Counted from the first letter of the stretch, positions 1-8,182 are shown. The stretch: DNA of 11,241 bases from Cudoniella acicularis (GCA_013054445.1 JAAMPI010001701.1:1-11241), one strand, 5' to 3'. Notes: generated from the sequence alone by a model not told the origin. Numbers and translations: made by a program.

Positions 1-55
1 ATTTATTTTTCAATCAATCAATAAATTGCAAACTCCCAACTTTCAAATTTTCAAA

Positions 56-582
56 ATGGCAAAAATCACAGCAACATTCCTCCCCATCATCGCCTCCTTT
101 TTTGCCACCGCCCTTGCAGCACCAGCGCCTGCAGCAGCAGTAGCACCCACCTCCGAAATTTGCTACCCGGTCGGTTCTGCCTCCAATGCGCCCGTAAGCC
201 AGGAAGTACAAGCTGTCTGGAATTTCCAGTACGATGCCGATGATGGAAAGGTGTATACGGCGTCTGCTTTGACTGCTTTCTTTACCAGTACTGGCACGCC
301 TTCTGCTACTGTTTCGGGGCAGAATATTGGGAGTGGGACTTCGGCTTCTGCAGCTGCGTAAGTTTGAGTTAGGAAGAGAGTTTGTGGGAGAGATGTGCTG
401 ATTTGTTTGTTTGATGTGTAGAAGTGATATTGCAACTGTGGTTGCATGGGTGATTAATAATTGTAATACGAACGGACTTGCTGGTGGTAAGTCAAATGTC
501 TGCATTTTATATTTAGAGACTAATAACGAGGTGAATAGGAGAGGCTACTTTGGGGGATATGCAAATTTCTGTTCACAGTTAG
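56..582 (+). CDS. small secreted protein, three exons
   Basis: I predict exons 56-357, 422-486 and 539-582, giving 136 aa. The ATG at 56 sits in a good context (CAAAATGGC). Residues 1 to about 22 form a hydrophobic signal peptide ending in Ala-rich sequence, so the product is probably exported. Intron 1 (358-421) begins GTAAGT, has a CTGAT branch site and ends GTAG. Intron 2 (487-538) begins GTAAGT, has ACTAATAAC and ends ATAG. Without intron 2 the frame still runs to 593 but ends in unlikely sequence; with it the tail reads GGEATLGDMQISVHS, close to the glycine-rich ending I associate with small fungal secreted proteins. The mature part has only two cysteines (C36, C115), which could form one disulfide, and an Ala/Ser/Thr-rich middle. 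I do not recognise a function; an effector-like or cell-wall role is a guess. Confidence 0.75.
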
Positions 583-1791
583 AGAGTTTTTGAGAAGCTT
601 CAAAGCTTTGTCTCGGCTATGGGACTAGTTTGTGTAAGGACGACTTTTCTAAAGTCAATGTATGAGTAGAGAAAAATTCAAACCTTGTATTTTTTATCAT
701 GAATTGCGATGCCCTGTGAGATGCATATTGCTACAACGGAATACCATTATAAGTGCACTCGAAATGAATTGTGCACAAACTAAGCACGTTGTATCTTCAA
801 AAAGGGGTAGGTATACTTTCCTCTTTCTCTAAAGGAACAATTAGGACCCTGCGTGTTCGAGAAGTTTAAAGCGTTCAGATTTGTCAAACTGACAAAGTGA
901 CAGCTCTTACAAATCGAAGACCTTCTACAAATACAATCCACCAAAATAACTTAGCACATGAACAGTGCATTCAGACCCACTGGGCTGAGTTTAGGGGTCT
1001 TGCTAAGCGCTCCTACCTCGCCGAGAGAATTAGTACGCGCCAGTGACTTCAGTGCCTAGGTAGGAACTTCTTTCCAAATTCCAGGCTTCTATCTCCCAAA
1101 CTGACCCCGCCTTGAAGAAAACAAAAAAAAAAAAACAAAACACAACTTACGCTCACAAAAACACATATCTACAACTTTCTGAACTCGTCCCTCCACGGAA
1201 GTAAAAACCAACAAGCTCCCTCCCCTATATTACAAATCACAGCCCTACTGACTACACTAAACTAAACTAAAACCCCACAGCCGAAACCAACCAACTACTC
1301 TTTAGCTCTAAACTGTGACTCGGAATTCCAACCCAAGTTACTGTCCTTCCTCAAACCCCTCCTCCCAATTGGCTATTCCCATCTCCGTAGTTCTATTCAC
1401 GTGAACGCCAACCCAAATTAACCAGCACTAAAAGAACCTGGATGTACCGGGCCGCCAACCTGCACCAGTTATTTCCAGGAACACCACTACCAACTAGTCC
1501 GCTATCAGCTAATTATGGAAAAACTCTAAAAGAACAAGCGTGGGCTCTCTCGGGTTGCTGCGGTGCGAAGAGGCGGTTGCTGGTTGATCTTGACGTACAA
1601 GGCGGAGAGGCTTGATCTGATGTGATCGCTAGTAATAAATGGGTGGGTCATCCTCTGAACCCCTTGAGTCTGTTCGTGTGTCCATTTTCTTTTCATCCTT
1701 TTGTCATCGTTCTTTCGCTGCGTGGAACATACATCTCCTGCTGTCGAGGAGTCAAAGATTAGTTGCTATCAACCCTCACTCACCAACAAAC
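583..1791. other. intergenic region, no gene seen
   Basis: No open frame here resembles a protein. The stretch holds an A13 run at 1123-1135, three tandem ACTAA units at 1256-1270, short inverted repeats (880-896; 973-1000; 1011-1065) and a strongly G-poor segment around 1090-1460. The last few hundred bases probably contain the promoter and 5' leader of the gene starting at 1792. A frame open from 1639 runs into that gene, but the signal peptide begins at the ATG at 1792, so the upstream extension is not taken as coding. Confidence 0.6.
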
Positions 1792-2726
1792 ATGCCAGCA
1801 AACCTCCTCCGCCTCGCACCAGCCATCCTCTCCCTAAGCCTAATAGTAATAACTCAAGAACTAGCAACATGCTACTACCCCGACGGCAAAACCACCGGCC
1901 CCAACCACGTCCCCTGTAACCAAACCATCTCCGCAGCCTCAGCCTGCTGCGACCCCCTCGATTCCTGCTCCTAAAGTGGCTTCTGCCTCGGACGCTCAGA
2001 ATGGCCTTACAGAGGAAGCTGTACCGACCAAAATTGGGATTCGGCGAATTGTTCGAAACAATTTGAGGATTGTTTAGTTAGTATTCTCTCCACTCCCTTT
2101 TTGGTTTTGGGAATGAGAAGCTGAGAGAAAATAGATCCGGTCAGTCAACAACCGATGCCATATGGTCTTGCTCTACTCCTGGTGGACTAGAGGATAGGTT
2201 TTGCTGCGGGTACGGGAGTTCATCTTGCTGCAACAACTCTTTTGTGCTGGGGACAACCGGGGGGGGGGGAGGTTTAAGCCCGGCACAGACGCGATGATCA
2301 AATCCATTTCTTCAACGGCTGTTGCGGCCGCGACTGCCACAGGAGGGTTCGTTGCTTCAAACAGCACTGCGCATTGCTCGAATGGTGACTTGGGGACGAA
2401 AGTCGGAGTTGGTGTTGGCTCTTGGGATTCTTGGATTCTTGTTTTGGAGAGAGAGGAGGAAGAGGAATCACAAGAATGTGGCGGATAGTACTCCGATGAG
2501 CTTGATGCAGAATGGTGTTACCGGCGGTGGGATGCAAGAGGCTTATTCGCATAATCAGCAGTATGCTGGTGGTTTAGCGCCGGGGGCATATTCTCATGGT
2601 CAACCGCCGCATTCGCCCACGCAAAATTTCGTCACGGATCAAACCTTTTCGCCTACTCCGCAGAAGGTGAAGAGTCATTGGAACCTAGATCCAGTGGTTG
2701 AGGCTCTAGCTGAGAGAAATATCTAG
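1792..2726 (+). pseudogene. broken cysteine-rich CYYPDG-type membrane protein gene
   Basis: This resembles a common Pezizomycotina family: signal peptide, cysteine-rich ectodomain starting CYYPDG, one membrane span and a Gly/Pro/Gln-rich cytoplasmic tail. Function is unknown; a cell-surface role is inferred. The ATG at 1792 starts a hydrophobic leader (residues 1-26), then CYYPDG (27-32) and a CC pair (52-53). Codon 61 (1972-1974) is TAA, but the same frame continues with SGFCLGRSEW and CSKQFEDCL to 2076. A phase-0 intron (2077-2144, GTTAGT to CAG) leads to GLEDRFCCGYG and SCCNNSFVLG. The frame then shifts at the G11 tract (2259-2269) to FKPGTDAMIKS and NGDLGTKVGVGVG. It shifts back at about 2416-2420 to LGILGFLFWRERRKRN, the end of the membrane span and the basic stop-transfer, and ends at TAG 2724-2726. 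One nonsense codon and two frameshifts argue for a pseudogene, unless the indels are assembly errors. Confidence 0.75.
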
Positions 2727-3269
2727 GAGCTGCCGAATTCTCCATAGTGATGGAGGTGTGTACTTGATCGATGTCAGCATGGGCTGGTAGCGATTTGAAT
2801 TTTTGAATATTGTCGGAAGGTCAGATGGGGGAAGAAAAAGAGATCGATGGGAAAGTTTCAGCACACCTCTGCATAGGCGGACAGGGCGTGTTAGAATTGG
2901 CGCATAATTTTAATTTTCAGATGAACATAGCCTGCCGAATCAAAGTAATTTGCTCGTGTGAACCTGTGCTCAAATATGAGATTTCCAACACTGGAATGTG
3001 CTTGAACGAAGGTAAAGGAAGCTCGGTTGATTTCCTACTTATATAGCAGGTCACAGGGGAACTTCTCCTCGGGACTATTTCGAGCTTTTGTCTCTTTCTC
3101 AAGCTCAATACATCCAATCCTGTTCGCATTGGATCCATTTTTATGCACCTGCTTGAAGGGCTAAGGGGTAGAGTCCACTTTGCTTGGGCTTTTCAACCGA
3201 CATCTCACTGTACGGCCATTTTCAGCCAACAGCCCTCACTTGCCACTCTCTTGGATTTATATAACTGAT

Positions 3270-3293
3270 CATACTTTGAAGGGTCAAAGTATG
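3270..3293. repeat. perfect inverted repeat, 10-bp arms
   Basis: CATACTTTGA (3270-3279) and TCAAAGTATG (3284-3293) are exact reverse complements separated by AGGG, so either strand could form a 10-bp hairpin with a four-base loop. It lies between the 3' ends of two convergent genes. It may be a transcript hairpin or a binding palindrome. Confidence 0.8.
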
Positions 3294-3327
3294 GGCTCAA
3301 TTCAAGTCTAGCCCCACACACTGCCCC

Positions 3328-3344
3328 TTGACCCTTAAAGGGTC
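3328..3344. repeat. second inverted repeat sharing the AAGGGTCAA core
   Basis: GACCCTT (3330-3336) and AAGGGTC (3338-3344) flank a single A, forming a near-palindrome. TTGACCCTT (3328-3336) is also the exact reverse complement of AAGGGTCAA at 3279-3287 in the preceding repeat, so the two elements can pair with each other as well as with themselves. Confidence 0.75.
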
Positions 3345-3362
3345 GAATAAATCATAGAACAC

Positions 3363-3368
3363 TTTATT
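3363..3368 (-). promoter_or_regulatory. possible AATAAA poly(A) signal
   Basis: The minus strand reads AATAAA about 58 nt beyond the stop codon of the gene ending at 3427. Position and sequence fit a polyadenylation signal, but fungal signals are loose and the match could be chance. Confidence 0.35.
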
Positions 3369-3426
3369 AGTAGCCAGATCTACTAACGTTGACAAGAATA
3401 GAGCATTTACTACTCAACCCAGCGAA

Positions 3427-5527
3427 TCAAATTCTGAGTTCCCTTAGTATCTGATCCTGTATGGCTTTATATTGCAAAGCTCCCCCTGCAAGCCTCTTAA
3501 ACTGAATTCCATGGAGCAATAGCAGCGGTACTTTGATAATAAAAATATCAAACTTAACGATCGGTTCATGAGGAGGGTAGGCGTCGCCCACATAATGGCA
3601 GGTAAAGCCGCCTCGAACTTCAGTGAATTTTACCTCAAACAGATATAAGGCCCTGATGATCTCAACACAAATCGTGTGCACCGGTTTGGAAGATGTTGTG
3701 GAAGTGCTGAAAAGGCCTTTCAAAAAGATCGGTTTCGTCCCCATGGGCCCCGAAAGTCGAGCCGAAATCTCACTTGCATTACCCGTATCAACTTTCGCTT
3801 CTTCGCGTACGTTGGCCTCTCGAGCTTCTTCTCTGCGCGCTCGTCGCGCTTGAACGGACTCCCTGCGAGCATGACCGAGTGATTTGGCTCTGTTAGTAGC
3901 ATCTTCTGTTTCGGGCTTTGACTGAACCGACGAGGAAGACTCTGCGGCGGGGCTTGAGACTTTTATAGACGATGGCTGTGAATTTGCCGCTCCATGATCT
4001 TCGAAACCAGACACCTGGACGATTCCGACTCCTCGAAGAGGCTTATCATCGCGGTGATCGAAGTCATCAAAGGAAGAGGTCAATTTTTGCCGTGGAGAAA
4101 TGGGTCCTTGGTTTGATATGTCTTTTCCTGAAATTCCCGTTTGGCGGAAAAGCTTTTGATATTTGCGCGGTATCTCTTTGGTGACTTTGGGCGGGTCTAG
4201 AGGGAGAGGTTTAATCTGCTCGAGCCCTTTTTTCCCGGACGACGTGCTTTCATCAGTAGGAAGCAGGGGATTTTTTTGAGCTCCACCCTCGCTGAGATCT
4301 TGTTCCGTGCCATCGTACCGTTGGCGCGCAGGCACAAAGATTGAGCTGGGTTTTAAGGGACTAGGTTGAGCCTGACTTTCCTTGACATTTTTCTTATCGA
4401 AGCCTGGGCGATTAAAGCTATGATTTTCTTCATTTGTTTTATTCGGTTTGAGGCGAGATTATTATCGACGAGGCTGTTCATCAATCCATCTACTAGCTGT
4501 ACGTGATTGTCTCTCTTTATCACCCTCATAGTATTCAGCAAGTGGTCGAGCGAACTGCGTATTGGCCTTAAGGGCTTCGTCGACGATGTAAACATTAAGG
4601 GCTTCCGAATCTGCTCCAGGGAAGAGCCCCATTTCGGGATCGTTATTACTCGGACCTGGGGCTGACCCACTAAGCTGGCCAGGACGGATATCTGGGCCCA
4701 TAAGTCTTCTTACCATGTCTTGGAAACTGCTCAAAGCATTGCCCGGATCCTCTTCTGGTATTGTCGCATTATCTCTCGGGCTACTGCTCCTTTTTTGCCT
4801 TATTGATCCGTTCTCACTACCGCTGGCCTCGCCTTCACCATCAGACAAAGTATCGAAGGTAGTTTCGGCATAGCTTGTAAGGTTATCTAGATATCTCTGT
4901 AACATGAACCCGGATGCGTTGGGTCGGTCCACATCTCGAGGTAATTGCTCCTGCAAACGAGCAATCTCAGCTAGAATCTGCGCAGTATCCTCCCTGATCG
5001 CCGATGTATCGTTGAGGAGTTCTTGGGTGTCGGCCTTGATCTCTTTAGCCATTGTCCTAATAGCAAGTGTCAGTCATCTTCCACCACGAGTGAAGAGGTT
5101 GAGATATTCCGTACAAGGTAACCATATCTAACGCAATCTCGAGGGCAGATTTATGTGCCTCTAAGCTTGACTGTAGTTTCACTACATCGCTCTTCCCGAA
5201 TGCAACCCATTGTGCAGCCTTGCTCAGCTTGCTGCCTTCGTGTTTCTTGAGCGTTTGTTCAATGTCGATAACTACCTCGGTACAATTCGTGACGATCCCA
5301 GTAATCTGCTTCTGTAGGGTCTGCGGAAAGAACTCATTTGTAGACTCGGTGACATCATCCGCAAGCAACTCGAGAACCGTTTTAAGGGAGAGTAGTTCGC
5401 GAGAGACACCATCGAGGTCGCTCCTAGCCGCGCGAACGTCCTTGACGAATCCAATCACTGCCCAGGATGTCTTGGTGATGGTTGAGACCAGACCAAGGCA
5501 AGTCGCTGTGATGGATAGCGGCTCCAT
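3427..5527 (-). CDS. STAND/PigL_N N-terminal domain protein with KA1-like tail
   Basis: I predict exons 5527-5115, 5056-4494 and 4403-3427 (650 aa). The start MEPLSITATCLGLVSTI is the hallmark of the fungal STAND/PigL_N-type N-terminal domain (about residues 1-150), a helical module common in NLR-like proteins. A coiled coil follows (140-177), then acidic and Ser/Pro-rich disordered sequence with an Arg/Glu-rich helix near HARRESVQARRARREEA. Residues about 566-650 (FTEVRGGFTC, VKFDIFIIKVPLLLLHGIQF, ILRELRI) strongly resemble the KA1 domain ending KIN/MARK-type kinases, which binds acidic membrane lipids; no kinase domain is present. The Trp usual in the WQYK motif is Leu here. Intron 1 (5114-5057) begins GTACGG, with a CTGAC branch and TAG end. 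Intron 2 (4493-4404, GTAGAT to CCCAG, 90 nt) is inferred because TAA TAA (4464-4459) interrupts one continuous frame; a 66-nt version from 4469 also works. If neither is spliced, the gene is truncated before KA1. A membrane-tethered signalling adapter is a guess. Confidence 0.65.
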
Positions 5528-5883
5528 CCTCCGTGCTTCTTTCGTCGCTTGTGTGAAGGAATTACACCGATCAGTTAAAATTGCATAAAACATTTTGAAA
5601 ATCAGCATTAGGTATGACTGACACTGTGCTAGATGTAGGCAATTTTCATCCCGCAAGATGCATATAAGCTGGTATGTTTATATGGTATCTAGTCCGGGGA
5701 AGATGCTTGGGTAAAGGTACGCCCCCAGGCTTCTACTGCTGAAAGTCCAAGGAGGTTAATCGTGTAGACCCTTTCTTCTTTCAGAAACCAGGCGAACCTC
5801 AAGGAAGAGAGGGGTTCATGGGCTGGCGACTGCTTGCCTCTCACTCGCGATCGCATATAACTTGCGAATAAGGTAGCTGAAGT

Positions 5884-5895
5884 TGTACATGTACA
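5884..5895. repeat. 12-bp perfect palindrome TGTACATGTACA
   Basis: The sequence equals its own reverse complement and lies 8 bp before the first TTCAATTGAA palindrome. It could be a dimeric transcription-factor site; that is inference. Confidence 0.6.
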
Positions 5896-5902
5896 GACGA
5901 AA

Positions 5903-5936
5903 TTCAATTGAACAAAACTTTAAAAATTCAATTGAA
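5903..5936. promoter_or_regulatory. paired TTCAATTGAA palindromes, putative operator-like sites
   Basis: TTCAATTGAA occurs at 5903-5912 and 5927-5936, 24 bp apart start to start; the second extends to the 14-bp palindrome AATTCAATTGAATT (5925-5938). A related half-site recurs as ACGAAATTCAAT, found at 5897-5908 and 5957-5968. Repeated palindromes at fixed spacing between divergent genes suggest binding of a dimeric regulator. The factor is unknown. Confidence 0.4.
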
Positions 5937-6167
5937 TTTAGCGGCCTTGGATCGAAACGAAATTCAATGACCTTGTATCTGGATACCTCGCGAAGTTCTC
6001 TTACAGGTCGTAACGGAGGCATATCTACCTCGACGCTGAGGTCTTTGACTTCCTCGGTCTATCGATCTTACACTTATCAACATCACGAAACAAGATATCA
6101 AACAACACGCGAGAAAAATATCAACTGCTCCACAAGCAAGTTGAAGCAACTGTGAAGGCTTTCCAAA

Positions 6168-7131
6168 ATGGAGTTTTCCGAGTTGAAAGGTGACTCGAAG
6201 TCTTTGTCAAATGTCGCCGAAGGTGAAAGTCTCCTCGTCTCTATAGAATAGTTGACACTGACCAAATCCAGACATCATGAACAGCCCAACAGCGGAAACT
6301 CCCGCGATGGATTACTCCGACCTCGAACAAACCTTGCTCGTCCCCGGCTGCATTTCCAACGTGTTGCCCTCCGGAGTGCTCACCATAGTCACAACACCTT
6401 CCGCAGATGAGATAACCAATTTCACACTCCTGTCCGAACTTCCAGACTATGACCAAGAACTTTTTGAGCAAGGACCAGATCCCCTCGACGAATTTTCATT
6501 CTTCCCGAAGCTCCCACTTGGAATCCGGCTAATGATATTCCGATTGATGTTTATCCTTGCTGGTCGAAGAATTGATATCGGCCGTCTAATTGATTGGAGG
6601 ATAAACCGTGGAAAGCAGAAAGGAATTCTCAGCGCTATGCACTTCTCCCACCTTGCGACGTTATTCTTCAATAGAGAAAGTCGATCCGAGACGCTTCACC
6701 GCTATAAAGTCATCTACAAAAATTTGCGAGTCGACAGAACAGCCACCCCAATGTGGTACGCGCTTTGTTTCAGTCTCTCAGGAAACATCTTTTATTTGAA
6801 TGAGCGTAAGCTGTTTGGTTTCCCTACTCAATATCAAGTCGTCTTCACAGGTGCCAACGAACTTGAAGTCTCTAGTTGCATCTGAAACTTGGGTGGGACT
6901 TGCTACAAGAACCTAGGATCCGTTCGGTGCCTAAAGCAGGTCACCTTGGTTTTGTTTACCTGGATAAAAAATCCAGATGATCCGTGGTTGAAGGTTGATA
7001 TACAAGGACTCAAAGCAGAGATGGCTAGGATCAAGACTTTCTTTGAGACTCTCCACGAAAAGGACCCAACATACAGTATCCCATCGATCTCGGCAGTCTA
7101 TCGACCAAAAGTCTATCGATATATGATGTGA
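6168..7131 (+). pseudogene. 2EXR-domain gene with in-frame TGA
   Basis: The product resembles fungal 2EXR proteins, a large family of unknown biochemical function. I place the start at ATG 6168 (CCAAAATGG): 18 codons lead to an intron (6223-6271, GTGAAA, perfect CTGAC branch, CCAG) that joins in phase to the frame containing ATG 6277, itself a fallback start. Visible motifs are FSFFPKLPLGIRLMIFRLMF (about residues 93-112), NRESRSETLHRY (152-163) and GANELEV (212-218). Codon 223 (6883-6885) is TGA, giving 222 aa. The same frame then continues without a break as NLGGTCYKNLGSVRCLKQVTLV to a second TGA at 7129-7131, and this downstream part matches the C-terminal half expected of the family. I see no good intron to remove the stop. 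A nonsense mutation (for example in a Trp TGG or Arg CGA codon) is likeliest; a functional shortened protein remains possible. Confidence 0.7.
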
Positions 7132-7487
7132 CCAAACAACGACATTAAGATTCAGTGATAGACGACATAGACGATTTATCGCCGTTGGTGTGGCTCAAGG
7201 AATATCTGATGTATTGGCAGGGTCTCTCCAGAGATTTATATTCAGGGATGGACGAGCGCTCGGGGCGTTTTGCATCGTCTGTTATCTGACCCAGCTCGAG
7301 GTTGGCTGGTTGCTTCCAATGGTAACAATGAAACTAGGTCTCTGAATGAGAAAATGAAATGAATCGAGTAGTGCCATATCTTTCGTTTCGTGAGCAATCC
7401 CACCAGCGCTGAAGCTCTCTCTGGTATTGTATTGCTCTTGCTAGCCATGGTCTTCCCCAACCCCTGTTTCCCATGCTAGGCTGTTGG
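7132..7487. other. intergenic region, nothing recognised
   Basis: The 3' flanks of two convergent genes. I see no protein-like frame, no RNA gene and no notable repeat. Confidence 0.5.
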
Positions 7488-7988
7488 TCAAGAAGTCACT
7501 TCTCCCAGCTTTACCTTCAGCCCCTCGACCAAGTCCTCGAGAGCCTCCACAACCTTGTATCCCAAAGCCTGGCAGAGCAACTCGACATTGCCCCTCTTCT
7601 CATAGCCCACCTCGCAACAGACCACAATCTTCTTCGCTCTGCCAACCACGAATCCCAACTCTAACAGCGTAATCGGAGCCTTCGTCTCCTTGCTGAAATA
7701 TATCGCAACCACGTCTGCAGATTCCAGCGCAGTGATTTCCCATGTAACTTGTTCGACGAATTCTGGGGAGGAGAGCTCTTCTTTCCAGCTGGAGTCCCAG
7801 TCTGGGCGCAGAGGGTTGAGAATCGTGATCGGGAGGTAGGAGAGTTCGGAGATGATGTGGTCGCGCCATGGGGAGATGCTGCCCGAGAGGAAGAGGGAGG
7901 GTTGAGGTAGAGGTGAGGGGAGAGGCTCTGGTGCCTTGATGATGGTGCATTTCGTAGCAGCTGTGCTTGTGCGTCCGGCTGACGACAT
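7488..7988 (-). CDS. nucleoside 2-deoxyribosyltransferase-like protein
   Basis: An intronless frame of 166 aa matches the nucleoside 2-deoxyribosyltransferase-like family (Nuc_deoxyri_tr2 type). Members of the wider fold cleave or exchange the N-glycosidic bond of deoxynucleosides in nucleotide salvage; the exact substrate here is unknown. After a Pro-rich leader of about 30 residues come SLFLSGSI (31-38), TILNPLRPDWDSSW (55-68), FVEQVTWEITAL (77-88), PITLLELGF (105-113) and CCEVGYEKRGNVELL (124-138). Glu110 in LLELG occupies the position of the catalytic nucleophile in classical NDT enzymes, as I remember that family, and the Asp/Trp pattern around DWDSSW and WE is the family signature. The ATG at 7988 is the first in frame and leaves the fold complete. 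The core ends close to the C-terminus, the usual length for such fungal stand-alone proteins. No damage is seen. Confidence 0.85.
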   Translation of the reverse strand: MSSAGRTSTAATKCTIIKAPEPLPSPLPQPSLFLSGSISPWRDHIISELSYLPITILNPLRPDWDSSWKEELSSPEFVEQVTWEITALESADVVAIYFSKETKAPITLLELGFVVGRAKKIVVCCEVGYEKRGNVELLCQALGYKVVEALEDLVEGLKVKLGEVTS

Positions 7989-8182
7989 TCTGAAATAGCA
8001 GAGGCCGGAGGTTTAGGTTTGTATGTACACAGCTTTAATATGGTTTCGAGGAAGCGCTGCTCTATTGTTTGTTGAAGCTTTCTGTGGTTAGTGGTGTGGT
8101 GTTGAGGAATGAGGTTCAGGAGTGCTGGAGCTGTGCCTCGCCGAGACAGACGCCAGGAGCAAAATGTCCTGGCATCCCGCCA

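Larger units (their letters stand above)
2727..3426. other. intergenic region between convergent genes
   Basis: This holds the 3' flanks of the broken gene to the left and of the minus-strand gene to the right. The only open frame of note (2810-3046, +) has no recognisable protein character. The right part contains two perfect inverted repeats, annotated separately, and a possible poly(A) signal on the minus strand. I see no RNA gene. Confidence 0.55.
5528..6167. promoter_or_regulatory. intergenic region between divergent genes, probable promoters
   Basis: This separates the minus-strand PigL_N/KA1 gene (start 5527) from the plus-strand 2EXR gene (start 6168), so it should hold both promoters. 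It contains two copies of TTCAATTGAA, a TGTACATGTACA palindrome and a 12-base direct repeat, annotated separately. Open frames at 5883-6155 and 6014-6190 (+) have no recognised protein signature and no plausible splice link, so I left them out. Confidence 0.5.

Noticed and set aside
14..505. Minus-strand frame of 163 codons opposite the small secreted protein gene
   Set aside because: Low-complexity, Arg/Ser/Cys-rich translation typical of a shadow frame; the plus strand has a signal peptide and two good introns.
1639..1791. N-terminal extension of the cysteine-rich protein
   Set aside because: The signal peptide starts at ATG 1792; upstream residues would bury it and lack family character.
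2810..3046. Plus-strand 78-codon frame in the convergent intergenic region
   Set aside because: No recognisable motif, no signal peptide and no splice support.
4353..4670. Minus-strand 105-codon frame overlapping the KA1 gene break
   Set aside because: A different frame from both conserved halves; the CATAG acceptor leading into it gives a quick stop and no family sequence.
5883..6190. Open frames upstream of the 2EXR start (5883-6155 and 6014-6190)
   Set aside because: No known motif and no convincing splice into the next gene; the first includes the palindrome cluster.
1972..6885. Repeat-induced point mutation as the cause of the premature stops
   Set aside because: The coding frames elsewhere are not depleted of CpA-derived codons in an obvious way, and the 2EXR TGA need not come from a CpA change. 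A computed RIP index would be needed.
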